Below are positions 1-6,218 of a DNA stretch of 11,871 nt, piece by piece; position 1 is the first letter of the stretch; every line of letters starts with the position of its first letter. Source of the DNA: JANYIP01 sp031394045 (GTDB lineage: Bacteria; Actinomycetota; Actinomycetes; Prado026); NCBI GenBank assembly GCA_031394045.1, contig JANMWN010000027.1, positions 1 through 11,871 on the forward strand, in the 5' to 3' direction. The translations under genes were made by a program, and so were the position numbers. The notes under the pieces were generated by a model, which searched no databases, was not told where the DNA came from, and saw nothing but the letters and a program-made list of their open reading frames with translations.

Positions 1-1117
1 GCCCGCCGAAGGGGGTGATGACGTCCGAGGGTCGCAGCGCCGCGGCACCAGGCATGTTCTCGGCGATGGCCAGCAGTCCGGTCACCCGGACGTCCACGTC
101 GAGGTCGCGCAGCGCGGTCATCACGCCGAGGACCGCGGCCGCTCCGGCCATGTCGGTCTTCATCAGCTCCATGCCGGCCGCCGGCTTGATCGAGATGCCT
201 CCGGAGTCGAACACGATGCCCTTGCCGACCAGGACAAGATGTGGGAGGTGCGGGCGGTGCGGGCGGTGCGGGCGCCTCGCACTGCGCGGCGGCCGGTACG
301 CCAGCTCGACGAAGCGGGGCGGGCGCGCCGATCCCTGGCCGACGCCGATCAGCCCGCCGAAGCCCTCGGCCGCCAGCTCGTGCTCGTCCCGGACCCGGAC
401 CGTGAGCCCGGCCGCCGTACCGGCGCTGACCGCCTGCGCGGCCAGCCACTGCGGCGACTTCTCGCCCGCGGGGGTGTTGGCCAGGTCGCGCGCCAGGTGC
501 ACCGCGCGGGCCGTGACCTCGCCGCGGCGGACCTCGGCGGCGAACTCGTCTGCGGCAGCACCGGTCCGGCGACTGGCCAGGTCCACCTGCTGGGCCGGAG
601 CCGGTTCCTTGCTGCCCGCCTTGCTGGTGGTTCGCCTGGGTACGGCGTAGGCGGCCAGCGCGTACCCCTCGACGAACCGGCGGACCCCCGCGCTGTTCCT
701 GGTCGGCCCGGTCGTCCCGGTCGCGGCCAGAGCGCTGAAGACCGGCCCGGAGCCTCCGGCGGCGCGGGCGGCAGCCGCACCTGCTCGCTGCAGGCTCGCA
801 GGCGAACCGTCACCGAGCCCGACGATCAGGACGGTCGTGGTCGAGACCTGGTCGGTGGGGACGAGGGGTACGAGCGTCACCTCACCGGCTGCCCCGGTCG
901 CCTTGGCCCGCCGCAGGTGACCGACCACGTCGACGCCGAGCTTCGCACCGAGCGCGACCGCGCGCGGCAGGGGCACCGGTTCCGCCTCGTCCCCCACGCC
1001 CGGGCGGCAGCCGAGCAGCACCACGGGATAGCCGCTGACGGTCGCGCTGCCAGCACCGTCTGCGCTGTCGGTGCCGTCGGTGCTGTCAGGAACCACGGCG
1101 AACGAGGGGAGCGGCAT
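1..1117 (-). CDS. pepA: Leucyl aminopeptidase, M17 family (3' end cut by window edge)
   Basis: Cytosolic metallopeptidase that removes N-terminal residues from peptides, normally a hexamer with two metal ions per subunit. The reading frame is open for 372 codons from ATG 1117 to the left edge. Visible motifs are DLANTPAGEKSP, GKGIVFDSGGISIKP and MKTDMAGAA. Metal ligands K299, D304 and D322 and catalytic K311 keep exactly the spacing of E. coli PepA K270, D275, D293 and K282. The later NTDAEGR-type motif and the C-terminus lie outside the window. The start is supported by GGAGG four bases upstream of the ATG. The N-terminus is low in complexity (many S, T, D, G). A basic, His-rich insert with RPH repeats (about residues 282-295) sits just before GKG. 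It keeps the frame, so I see no frameshift. Family assignment is very secure. Confidence 0.93.
   Translation of the reverse strand, partial: MPLPSFAVVPDSTDGTDSADGAGSATVSGYPVVLLGCRPGVGDEAEPVPLPRAVALGAKLGVDVVGHLRRAKATGAAGEVTLVPLVPTDQVSTTTVLIVGLGDGSPASLQRAGAAAARAAGGSGPVFSALAATGTTGPTRNSAGVRRFVEGYALAAYAVPRRTTSKAGSKEPAPAQQVDLASRRTGAAADEFAAEVRRGEVTARAVHLARDLANTPAGEKSPQWLAAQAVSAGTAAGLTVRVRDEHELAAEGFGGLIGVGQGSARPPRFVELAYRPPRSARRPHRPHRPHLPHLVLVGKGIVFDSGGISIKPAAGMELMKTDMAGAAAVLGVMTALRDLDVDVRVTGLLAIAENMPGAAALRPSDVITPFGG
248..274. repeat. 9-bp tandem repeat, three perfect copies inside pepA
   Basis: GTGCGGGCG occurs three times in succession on the plus strand, flanked by degenerate copies. Read on the minus strand within pepA it encodes Arg-Pro-His repeats just before the GKG metal-binding motif. 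The unit is a multiple of three, so copy-number change would keep the gene in frame. Confidence 0.9.
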
Positions 1118-1148
1118 CAGACCTCCGGCTACGGGCGTACATGGAGCA

Positions 1149-1187
1149 GGCCCCGGCGCCCACCCTCGCGGATGCGGCACCGGGGCC
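1149..1187 (-). terminator. GC-rich hairpin between the DUF3117 gene and pepA
   Basis: GGCCCCGG (1149-1156) pairs with CCGGGGCC (1180-1187). After one C-A mismatch a further 3 bp pair (1158-1160 with 1176-1178), leaving a loop of about 15 nt. It lies in the 91-bp gap downstream of the DUF3117 stop and upstream of pepA, both on the minus strand. There is no T-tract, which is common for actinobacterial hairpins. It may be a terminator or partial attenuator separating the two genes; function is inferred from position only. Confidence 0.45.
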
Positions 1188-1208
1188 GGCGGCCGTACGA
1201 CACGATGC

Positions 1209-1376
1209 TCAGCCCGCGACGGACTTGAGCGCATCTCCCAGGGCGTTGGCCTCGATGGCGGACAGCTCGACGACCAGGCGCCCGCCGCCCTCCAGCGGGA
1301 CGCGCATCACGATGCCGCGTCCCTCTTTGGTGACCTCGAGCGGACCGTCACCTGTCCGCGGCTTCATCGCCGCCAT
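1209..1376 (-). CDS. DUF3117 family mini-protein, 55 aa
   Basis: A complete 55-residue protein beginning MAAMKPRTGDGPLEVTKEG and ending in DALKSVAG. This is the size and signature of the actinobacterial DUF3117 family (mycobacterial relative Rv1211, from memory), whose function is not established. The frame stays open upstream, but ATG 1376 is the family start and has a strong ribosome site (AAGGGGAG) six bases before it. There is no signal peptide or membrane segment. As in mycobacteria it lies directly downstream of tag, but a 170-bp gap and a -10-like hexamer suggest its own promoter. The sequence predicts a compact fold with alternating charged and hydrophobic strands. No enzymatic motif is visible. 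Confidence 0.9.
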   Translation of the reverse strand: MAAMKPRTGDGPLEVTKEGRGIVMRVPLEGGGRLVVELSAIEANALGDALKSVAG

Positions 1377-1484
1377 CTGTACTCCCCTTCCTCGTTTCGT
1401 CCCGTCGCGAGCGGTGGCCACACGCACGTGAGCCGGTGGGCTCTGCGTAAGTGCGGGGGCTCGCGGCGGCTCCGATCTGGTCCC

Positions 1485-1490
1485 ATTATC
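1485..1490 (-). promoter_or_regulatory. Candidate -10 element for the DUF3117 gene
   Basis: On the minus strand this reads GATAAT, within TACGGGATAATGG, about 108 bases upstream of the DUF3117 start and within the 170-bp gap after tag. It is a good match to TANNNT/TATAAT in otherwise very GC-rich DNA. No clear -35 is visible; GTGGC-CT-GCCAC (1500-1511), a short inverted repeat, occupies the upstream spacer and could be an operator. Inferred from sequence only. Confidence 0.4.
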
Positions 1491-1546
1491 CCGTACCGCG
1501 TGGCCTGCCACCGACCACGGCCAGCTCCGAGGGTGCGCAAGGCTCC

Positions 1547-2146
1547 TCAGCGCGACCGCGCGTGACAGCCGACCAGATGGTCGTCGACCATCCCGGCCGC
1601 CTGCATCAGCGCGTAGGCGGTGGTCGGACCGACGAAGGTGAACCCCTGCTTCTTCAGCCCCCTGGCCATGGCCGTCGACTCCGGCGTCACCGCGGGGACG
1701 TCGGCGAAGGTCCGCGGGGCCGGCCGGCCCGGACCTGGGGCGTACGCCCAGACAAGCGCGGACAGCCCGCCCGGCAGCGCGACGGCAGCGCGGGCGTTGC
1801 CCATCGCCGCAACGATCTTGGCCCGGTTGCGGACGATGCCGGTGTCGTTCATCAGGCGTACCTCGTCGGCCGGTCCGAACTCGGCCACCGCCTCGATCGA
1901 GAAGCCCGCGAAGGCCGCCCTGAAGCGCTCGCGCTTGCGCAGGATCGTCAGCCAGGACAGGCCAGACTGGAACGCCTCGAGCGTGAGCCGCTCGTACATC
2001 CGGTCGTCACCCTCGACCCGGCGGCCCCACTCGCGGTCGTGGTAACCGGCGTAGTCGGGCGCGGAGGCACCCCAGCGACAGCGGGCCAGCCCATCGTCCC
2101 CGAGCACGAGGTCATCCGTGGTCAGCCCTTGGGGAGGCTGGTTCAC
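1547..2146 (-). CDS. tag: DNA-3-methyladenine glycosylase I
   Basis: Base-excision repair enzyme that removes 3-methyladenine from alkylated DNA; helix-hairpin-helix fold with a structural zinc. The predicted 199 residues contain RCRWG (C23), YHDREWG (H36), LEAFQSGLSW (E57) and a C-terminal DDHLVGC (H190, C194). Spacing C23-H36-E57 equals that of E. coli Tag C4-H17-E38, so the four zinc ligands and the active-site Glu are all present. The frame is open far upstream through the SRPBCC gene, but the conserved part begins near residue 20. I choose GTG 2146, whose GTGA overlaps the SRPBCC stop by 4 bp, implying translational coupling. A GTG at codon 14 is an alternative. It is the last gene of the overlapping three-gene chain that begins with the DivIVA-domain gene. 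Confidence 0.93.
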   Translation of the reverse strand: MNQPPQGLTTDDLVLGDDGLARCRWGASAPDYAGYHDREWGRRVEGDDRMYERLTLEAFQSGLSWLTILRKRERFRAAFAGFSIEAVAEFGPADEVRLMNDTGIVRNRAKIVAAMGNARAAVALPGGLSALVWAYAPGPGRPAPRTFADVPAVTPESTAMARGLKKQGFTFVGPTTAYALMQAAGMVDDHLVGCHARSR

Positions 2147-2622
2147 CCCGGCGGCCGCTGCTCGGCCTCGACCGCCCGCGCCAGCTTGCCGAGCGACGCG
2201 CGTACGCCGGCCGCGAAAGCGGGCTTGACCACCGGCCAGCCGAGCCGTCCCGCCAGGCCGAGGGGCAGGTCGAGCCCTTCGGTCCACACGAAGCGGGACC
2301 GGTCGCCGGGCAGCGCGAACACCTCGAAGACGCCGTAGCCCCGCACCACCCGGCCGGTGTGCCGGACCGTGCACCGGTACGGCGGCTCCCACTCGGTGAT
2401 CACCATCGTGTCGAGGAACCCGAGCCGCCCGACGCCGGTGAAGGCCTCGAGCCCCCCGCCGAGCCCCACCCCGCCGTTGGTCGTGGCCCGAACGACGGTG
2501 CCGAGCATCCACTCGGACTGCCGGTCCCAGTCGACGACAGCGGCCCATACCGCGTCCACCGGGGCGTCGACCACCACGTCGACCGTGATCACCGAGGGCG
2601 CCCGGCCGGCAGCGTCAGCCAT
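2143..2622 (-). CDS. SRPBCC (START/polyketide-cyclase-like) family protein
   Basis: A 159-aa protein with the pattern of an SRPBCC helix-grip fold: an N-terminal strand (VITVDVVVDAPVDAVWAAVVDW), then WMLGTVVRA, a middle strand region ending EWEPPYRC, a further strand FVWTEGLDL, and a long C-terminal helix (residues about 130-152). Such proteins bind hydrophobic ligands or act as cyclase or chaperone-like proteins; substrate cannot be read from the sequence. No signal peptide, so cytosolic. ATG 2622 lies inside the end of the DivIVA-domain gene (8-nt overlap), and its stop overlaps the tag start by 4 nt, so it is wedged in a coupled operon. Its position between a DivIVA-like gene and tag is unlike the mycobacterial order as I recall it, suggesting an insertion in this lineage. 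Confidence 0.85.
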   Translation of the reverse strand: MADAAGRAPSVITVDVVVDAPVDAVWAAVVDWDRQSEWMLGTVVRATTNGGVGLGGGLEAFTGVGRLGFLDTMVITEWEPPYRCTVRHTGRVVRGYGVFEVFALPGDRSRFVWTEGLDLPLGLAGRLGWPVVKPAFAAGVRASLGKLARAVEAEQRPPG

Positions 2623-3103
2623 GCGCCTCGTCCTGCACCGGCTGCTCTGCCGCGTGGTCGGTCATGAACGGCTCGAGCGGGACCAGGAGGGTACGCGCCG
2701 TCGCCACATCGGTCTCGACGCCGGCGGCAGGCACCAGCGCGGCACCCTCGACCGCTGCCACCGGCGCTGGAGCCGGCTCGGTCGTCACGGCTGCGGACAG
2801 CTCGGCCGAGGTGGCGGCGCGGCCGACGAGCTGGCCCTCAAGGTAGGCGATCATCGCATCGCGCAGCACCAGGTCACCCGCCAGCCGGTCGAGCACGTCG
2901 TCGACCTCGTCCATGCGGTACCCGCGCAGCCCGACCGAGAACCGCAGCCGGTCGACGTCCTCGCGCACAGCGGGCCGGTCGGCCGGCAGACCGACGTCCG
3001 GCCGGTCCGGATCAGCCGGCGCCAGGCCGTCCCCACGGCCCGAGGCCACCACGGCCACACCGCAGAGGACAGCGATCCCCAGCAGCACCCAGAACACGGT
3101 CAC
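2615..3103 (-). CDS. Membrane-anchored DivIVA-domain protein
   Basis: A 162-aa protein with one N-terminal membrane helix (residues about 4-20, FWVLLGIAVLCGVAVVA), a charged linker, then a short DivIVA-type segment (about 50-95: DVDRLRFSVGLRGYRMDEVDDVLDRL followed by a helix). The tail is Ala/Pro/Val-rich. DivIVA domains in actinobacteria mark the growing poles and septa through coiled-coil assembly; here only one short helical segment is present, so this is a small anchored relative (mycobacterial Rv1209-like, from memory) and not Wag31. The frame runs open upstream across folP2, but GTG 3103 has GAGGAAGGA about 7 bases upstream and starts exactly at the hydrophobic helix. It overlaps the SRPBCC gene by 8 nt and is divergent from folP2. 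Confidence 0.85.
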   Translation of the reverse strand: MTVFWVLLGIAVLCGVAVVASGRGDGLAPADPDRPDVGLPADRPAVREDVDRLRFSVGLRGYRMDEVDDVLDRLAGDLVLRDAMIAYLEGQLVGRAATSAELSAAVTTEPAPAPVAAVEGAALVPAAGVETDVATARTLLVPLEPFMTDHAAEQPVQDEAHG

Positions 3104-3145
3104 GTGCTGATCCTTCCTCAGCGACGGGCGCCTCGACGGGCGGCC

Positions 3146-3161
3146 TGACACGATCGTGCCA
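3146..3161. promoter_or_regulatory. Palindrome between divergent DivIVA-domain gene and folP2
   Basis: CACGATCGTG (3149-3158) is a perfect 10-bp palindrome, extended by TG/CA on each side with one mismatched pair. It is centred in the 93-bp gap between two divergent start codons, where a dimeric regulator could affect both genes. A 9-bp direct repeat, CGACGGGCG, lies next to it (3122-3130 and 3134-3142, as read on the plus strand). No clear -35/-10 pair could be assigned. Function is inferred. Confidence 0.35.
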
Positions 3162-3196
3162 CGCTGGGGGGCCCGACGACTGGACAAGGAGACAAG

Positions 3197-4060
3197 GTGC
3201 ACCTGCGGCTGGGCACGCGCGTCTTCGCGCCGGACGACCTGGTGATCATGGCGATCGTCAACCGGACCCCCGACTCCTTCTACGACAAAGGCGCGACCTT
3301 CGCCGACGGAGCCGCCCTCGAGGCGGTCGACCGGGCGGTGGCCGAGGGCGCCGCGATCGTCGACATCGGGGGCGTCAAGGCCGGTCCCGGCGACGCAGTG
3401 GACGCCGCGGAGGAGATCCGGCGTACCGCCGCGTTCGTCGCTGCGGTCCGCGACCGGCACCCCGACACAGTGATCAGTATCGACACCTGGCGGCACGAGG
3501 TCGCCGAGGCCGCGTGCGAGTCCGGTGCCGACCTGGTCAACGACGCCTGGGGCGGGGTCGACCCGCTGCTGGTCGACGTCGCGGCCCGGTACGGCGCGGG
3601 GTACGTCTGCACCCACGCAGGCGGCCAGGAGCCGCGTACCCGTCCGCACCGGGTGGAGTACGAGGACGTGGTGGCCGACATCCTGGCCCGGACCGTGGGC
3701 CTGGCCGAGCGGGCCGAGCGGGCAGGGGTGGCCAGCGAGTCGATCCTGATCGACCCGGGGCACGACTTCGGCAAGAACAGCCGGCACTCGCTCGAGGCCA
3801 CCCGCCGGCTCGGCGAGCTGGTGGCGACCGGCCGGCCCGTGCTGGTCTCGTTGTCCAACAAGGACTTCGTCGGCGAGACGCTGGACCGTACGGTCGACGA
3901 CCGGCTGGTCGGCACCCTGGCCGCGACGGCCGTCAGCGCCTGGCTGGGCGCCCGGGTCTACCGGGCCCACAACGTCGCCGAGACCCGGCAGACGCTGGAC
4001 ATGGTCGCGGCGATCCTGGGTACCCGGCAGCCGGCCGTCGCCCGCCGCGGGCTGGCCTGA
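3197..4060 (+). CDS. folP2: Dihydropteroate synthase-like protein, FolP2 type
   Basis: A 287-aa TIM-barrel pterin-binding protein. Residues N22, D96, N115, D186, K222, R256 and H258 match the positions of the pterin and diphosphate-binding residues of E. coli dihydropteroate synthase almost number for number. However the loop GGESTRPG, which handles pABA and diphosphate, is here GGVKAGPG (58-65), with S61, T62 and R63 replaced. As I recall, mycobacterial FolP2 has the same GGVKAG loop and NRTPDSFYDKG motif, and has been reported not to act as a dihydropteroate synthase. I therefore infer pterin or related-ligand binding with a changed reaction. GTG 3197 has AAGGAG six bases before it. In mycobacteria gpgS follows; here it does not. 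The alternative, a true DHPS, is less likely. Confidence 0.92.
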   Translation: MHLRLGTRVFAPDDLVIMAIVNRTPDSFYDKGATFADGAALEAVDRAVAEGAAIVDIGGVKAGPGDAVDAAEEIRRTAAFVAAVRDRHPDTVISIDTWRHEVAEAACESGADLVNDAWGGVDPLLVDVAARYGAGYVCTHAGGQEPRTRPHRVEYEDVVADILARTVGLAERAERAGVASESILIDPGHDFGKNSRHSLEATRRLGELVATGRPVLVSLSNKDFVGETLDRTVDDRLVGTLAATAVSAWLGARVYRAHNVAETRQTLDMVAAILGTRQPAVARRGLA

Positions 4061-4168
4061 TCGAGCCTTACGTTGCCCGAACATCTCCGGTACCCGAGCC
4101 GCACGAGCGGGGCGCACCTTGGGGTCCATCAGGATCGCGGGGATCACCCCATCAGCTCGGAGGACACC

Positions 4169-4696
4169 ATGAGGACCAGCAGGCGTACCGCGGCGATCGT
4201 CGCCGCATGGGTCACGGTCGGGGTGGCCGGCGCGGCCGCCCTCACCGGCGTCGCGATGGCCGCGGACCCGGCACCGGCACCCAGCTCGACCAGCACGACC
4301 GGCACGGACGCGGCGGCTGGCGCCGACGGGGCGCGGGCCAAGGCCGGCGAGCTGCGCAAGCTCGGCAAGCGGGTGCTGCACGGGGAGTTCACGGTGCAGG
4401 CCAAGGATGGCGTCAAGATCGTCGACACCCAGCTCGGCGTGATCACAGCGGTCTCGTCGTCCTCGCTCGACGTCAAGAGCAGCGACGGCTACACCCAGAC
4501 GTGGACGCTCTCCGCGGACAGCAGGGTCAGGGCCGACAAGAAGGCCGGCACCAGTGCGGACCTCACGGTCGGCGAGACGGTACGGCTGCTGGGCCCGAAG
4601 TCCGGCGGCGCCGCGACCGTACGCCTCGCCGTCGTCGTACCCGCTGCGGCTGCCGCGTCTGCCGCGTCTGCCGCGTCTGCCGCGTCCAGGGGCTGA
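4169..4696 (+). CDS. Small exported protein with DUF5666-like beta domain
   Basis: A 175-aa protein with a clear signal peptide: MRTSRR, a hydrophobic stretch (about 8-28), and a likely cleavage AMA|AD after residue 31. A Pro/Ser/Thr/Ala linker follows, then a conserved-looking beta-rich region (about 70-155) with the pattern GVITAVSSSSLDVKSSDG...WTLSADSRVR...DLTVGETVRLLG, resembling DUF5666-type domains that occur in exported actinobacterial proteins. Function unknown. ATG 4169 was chosen over an ATG 96 bases upstream because GGAGG lies 5 bases before it and the signal peptide starts here. The C-terminus is a low-complexity AAS repeat. No lipobox or sortase signal is visible, so it is probably released or loosely wall-associated. 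It stands alone: folP2 ends 108 bp upstream and a strong hairpin follows. Confidence 0.8.
   Translation: MRTSRRTAAIVAAWVTVGVAGAAALTGVAMAADPAPAPSSTSTTGTDAAAGADGARAKAGELRKLGKRVLHGEFTVQAKDGVKIVDTQLGVITAVSSSSLDVKSSDGYTQTWTLSADSRVRADKKAGTSADLTVGETVRLLGPKSGGAATVRLAVVVPAAAAASAASAASAASRG
4652..4687. repeat. 9-bp tandem repeat, four copies at the 3' end of the exported-protein gene
   Basis: GCCGCGTCT occurs three times, then GCCGCGTCC once. In frame it encodes Ala-Ala-Ser repeated four times at the C-terminus of the exported protein. Like the repeat in pepA, the unit is 9 bp and copy change keeps the frame. Confidence 0.92.
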
Positions 4697-4703
4697 CCCC
4701 CAC

Positions 4704-4729
4704 CGCCCCCGGGCATCAACCCGGGGGCG
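4704..4729. terminator. Strong bidirectional hairpin at the exported protein/LOG junction
   Basis: CGCCCCCGGG (4704-4713) and CCCGGGGGCG (4720-4729) form a perfect 10-bp stem with a 6-nt loop. It lies 8 bp past the stop of the plus-strand exported-protein gene and contains, in its loop, the stop codon of the convergent minus-strand LOG gene (4716-4718). Being symmetric it could end transcription from both sides. There is no T-tract. Confidence 0.75.
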
Positions 4730-5296
4730 CCAGGGCGTCGAACGCCTCGGCCACCGTGCTCACCCAGGTCACGTGCGCCGCTGCCGCGGCCCGGACGAAG
4801 CCGCTGACCACCAGGGCCTCGACGTGGTCGCGCAGCGGAGCGAGCACGCCGTGCGGGTCGAGCACGACGAGCGGCTTGTCGTGCATCCCGAGCGAGCGGG
4901 CCACCCAGATCTCGAGCAGCTCCTCGAGCGTCCCGATGCCACCGGGGAGCGTGAGGAAGGCGTCGGCGCGGCTGTCCATCAGCCCCTTGCGATGGCGCAT
5001 GTCGTCGGTGACCAGCAGCTCATGGGCATCGTGGTCGGCGACCTTGAGGTCGACCAGCGCCTGCGGGATCACGCCGAGCGTCCGACCACCGCCGGCGCGT
5101 ACGGCCCGCGCGACAGCGCCCATCATCCCGACCGAGCCGCCCCCGGAGACCAGCGACCACCCCCGGTTCGCGATCTCGGCGCCGACCGCCGTCGCGAGAG
5201 CGGCGTGCGCGGGGTCGATCCGCTCGCTCGACGCGCAGAACACGCAGACCGCCCGGGGGCGCACGACCCCCACAGGGATCGGAGTGGCCCCGCCGG

Positions 5297-5300
<4 letters not shown>
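4716..5300 (-). CDS. LOG-family cytokinin riboside 5'-monophosphate phosphoribohydrolase-like (TIGR00730)
   Basis: A 194-aa Rossmann-fold protein with the LOG signatures SGGGSVGMMG (52-61), MRHRKGLM (101-108) and PGGIGTLEE (119-127, ending in catalytic-type E127). LOG enzymes hydrolyse the N-glycosidic bond of N6-modified or plain AMP, releasing the base and ribose 5-phosphate; the family is often mislabelled lysine decarboxylase. The mycobacterial relative Rv1205 is reported, from memory, to make cytokinins. ATG 5300 overlaps the stop of the upstream LOG gene as ATGA, so the pair is translationally coupled. The open frame upstream of the ATG is only the shadow of that gene. The stop lies in the loop of a hairpin. 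The natural substrate cannot be told from sequence. Confidence 0.9.
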
Positions 5301-6061
<761 letters not shown>

Positions 6062-6146
6062 GCGCTCACGCTAACGGGTCGGTCGGAGGGGCGCCCGCGC
6101 TCCGCGCCGCGACTCCAGCACGAAACCCGGCAGAAGAACTTGCGCT

Positions 6147-6189
6147 TTCAACTGTTCTATGTTCAACTAAAGAAGTTGAGACTTCAATC
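6147..6189 (+). promoter_or_regulatory. Operator-like repeat cluster upstream of the YceI gene
   Basis: Within a 70-bp region of about 37% GC (6131-6200), far below its surroundings, TTCAACT occurs at 6147-6153 and 6162-6168, 15 bp apart. AGTTGA (6174-6179) is the inverse, forming TCAACT-5-AGTTGA with the second copy. TTGA-4-TCAA (6176-6187) overlaps it. TTGA/TCAA half-sites resemble those of MarR-type regulators, which are often linked to YceI genes. No -35/-10 pair could be set with confidence; the gap serves both the YceI gene and the divergent LOG operon. Confidence 0.55.
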
Positions 6190-6218
6190 AACATCTTCGA
6201 GCAGCGGAAGGCGTCATC

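Noticed and set aside
248..274. CRISPR-like or VNTR regulatory array
   Set aside because: Unit is 9 bp with no spacers, entirely inside a coding frame.
239..280. Frameshift or pseudogene in pepA at the repeat tract
   Set aside because: The frame was followed through the tract without a break, and residues on its downstream side keep exact spacing.
239..1228. Long plus-strand open frame of 329 codons across pepA
   Set aside because: It is Arg/Gly-rich shadow translation; the minus strand encodes a full M17 peptidase with exact motif spacing.
3197..4060. Genuine dihydropteroate synthase and sulfonamide target
   Set aside because: The STRPG loop residues are all replaced; it fits the FolP2 type.
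4061..4168. Promoter with operator (TGGGGT and ACCCCA repeats) before the exported-protein gene
   Set aside because: The 6-bp arms are 20 bp apart in GC-rich DNA and no -10 or -35 could be paired with them.
3104..4381. Long minus-strand upstream extension of the DivIVA-domain frame
   Set aside because: It is antisense to folP2, has no family pattern, and the real start with ribosome site is GTG 3103.
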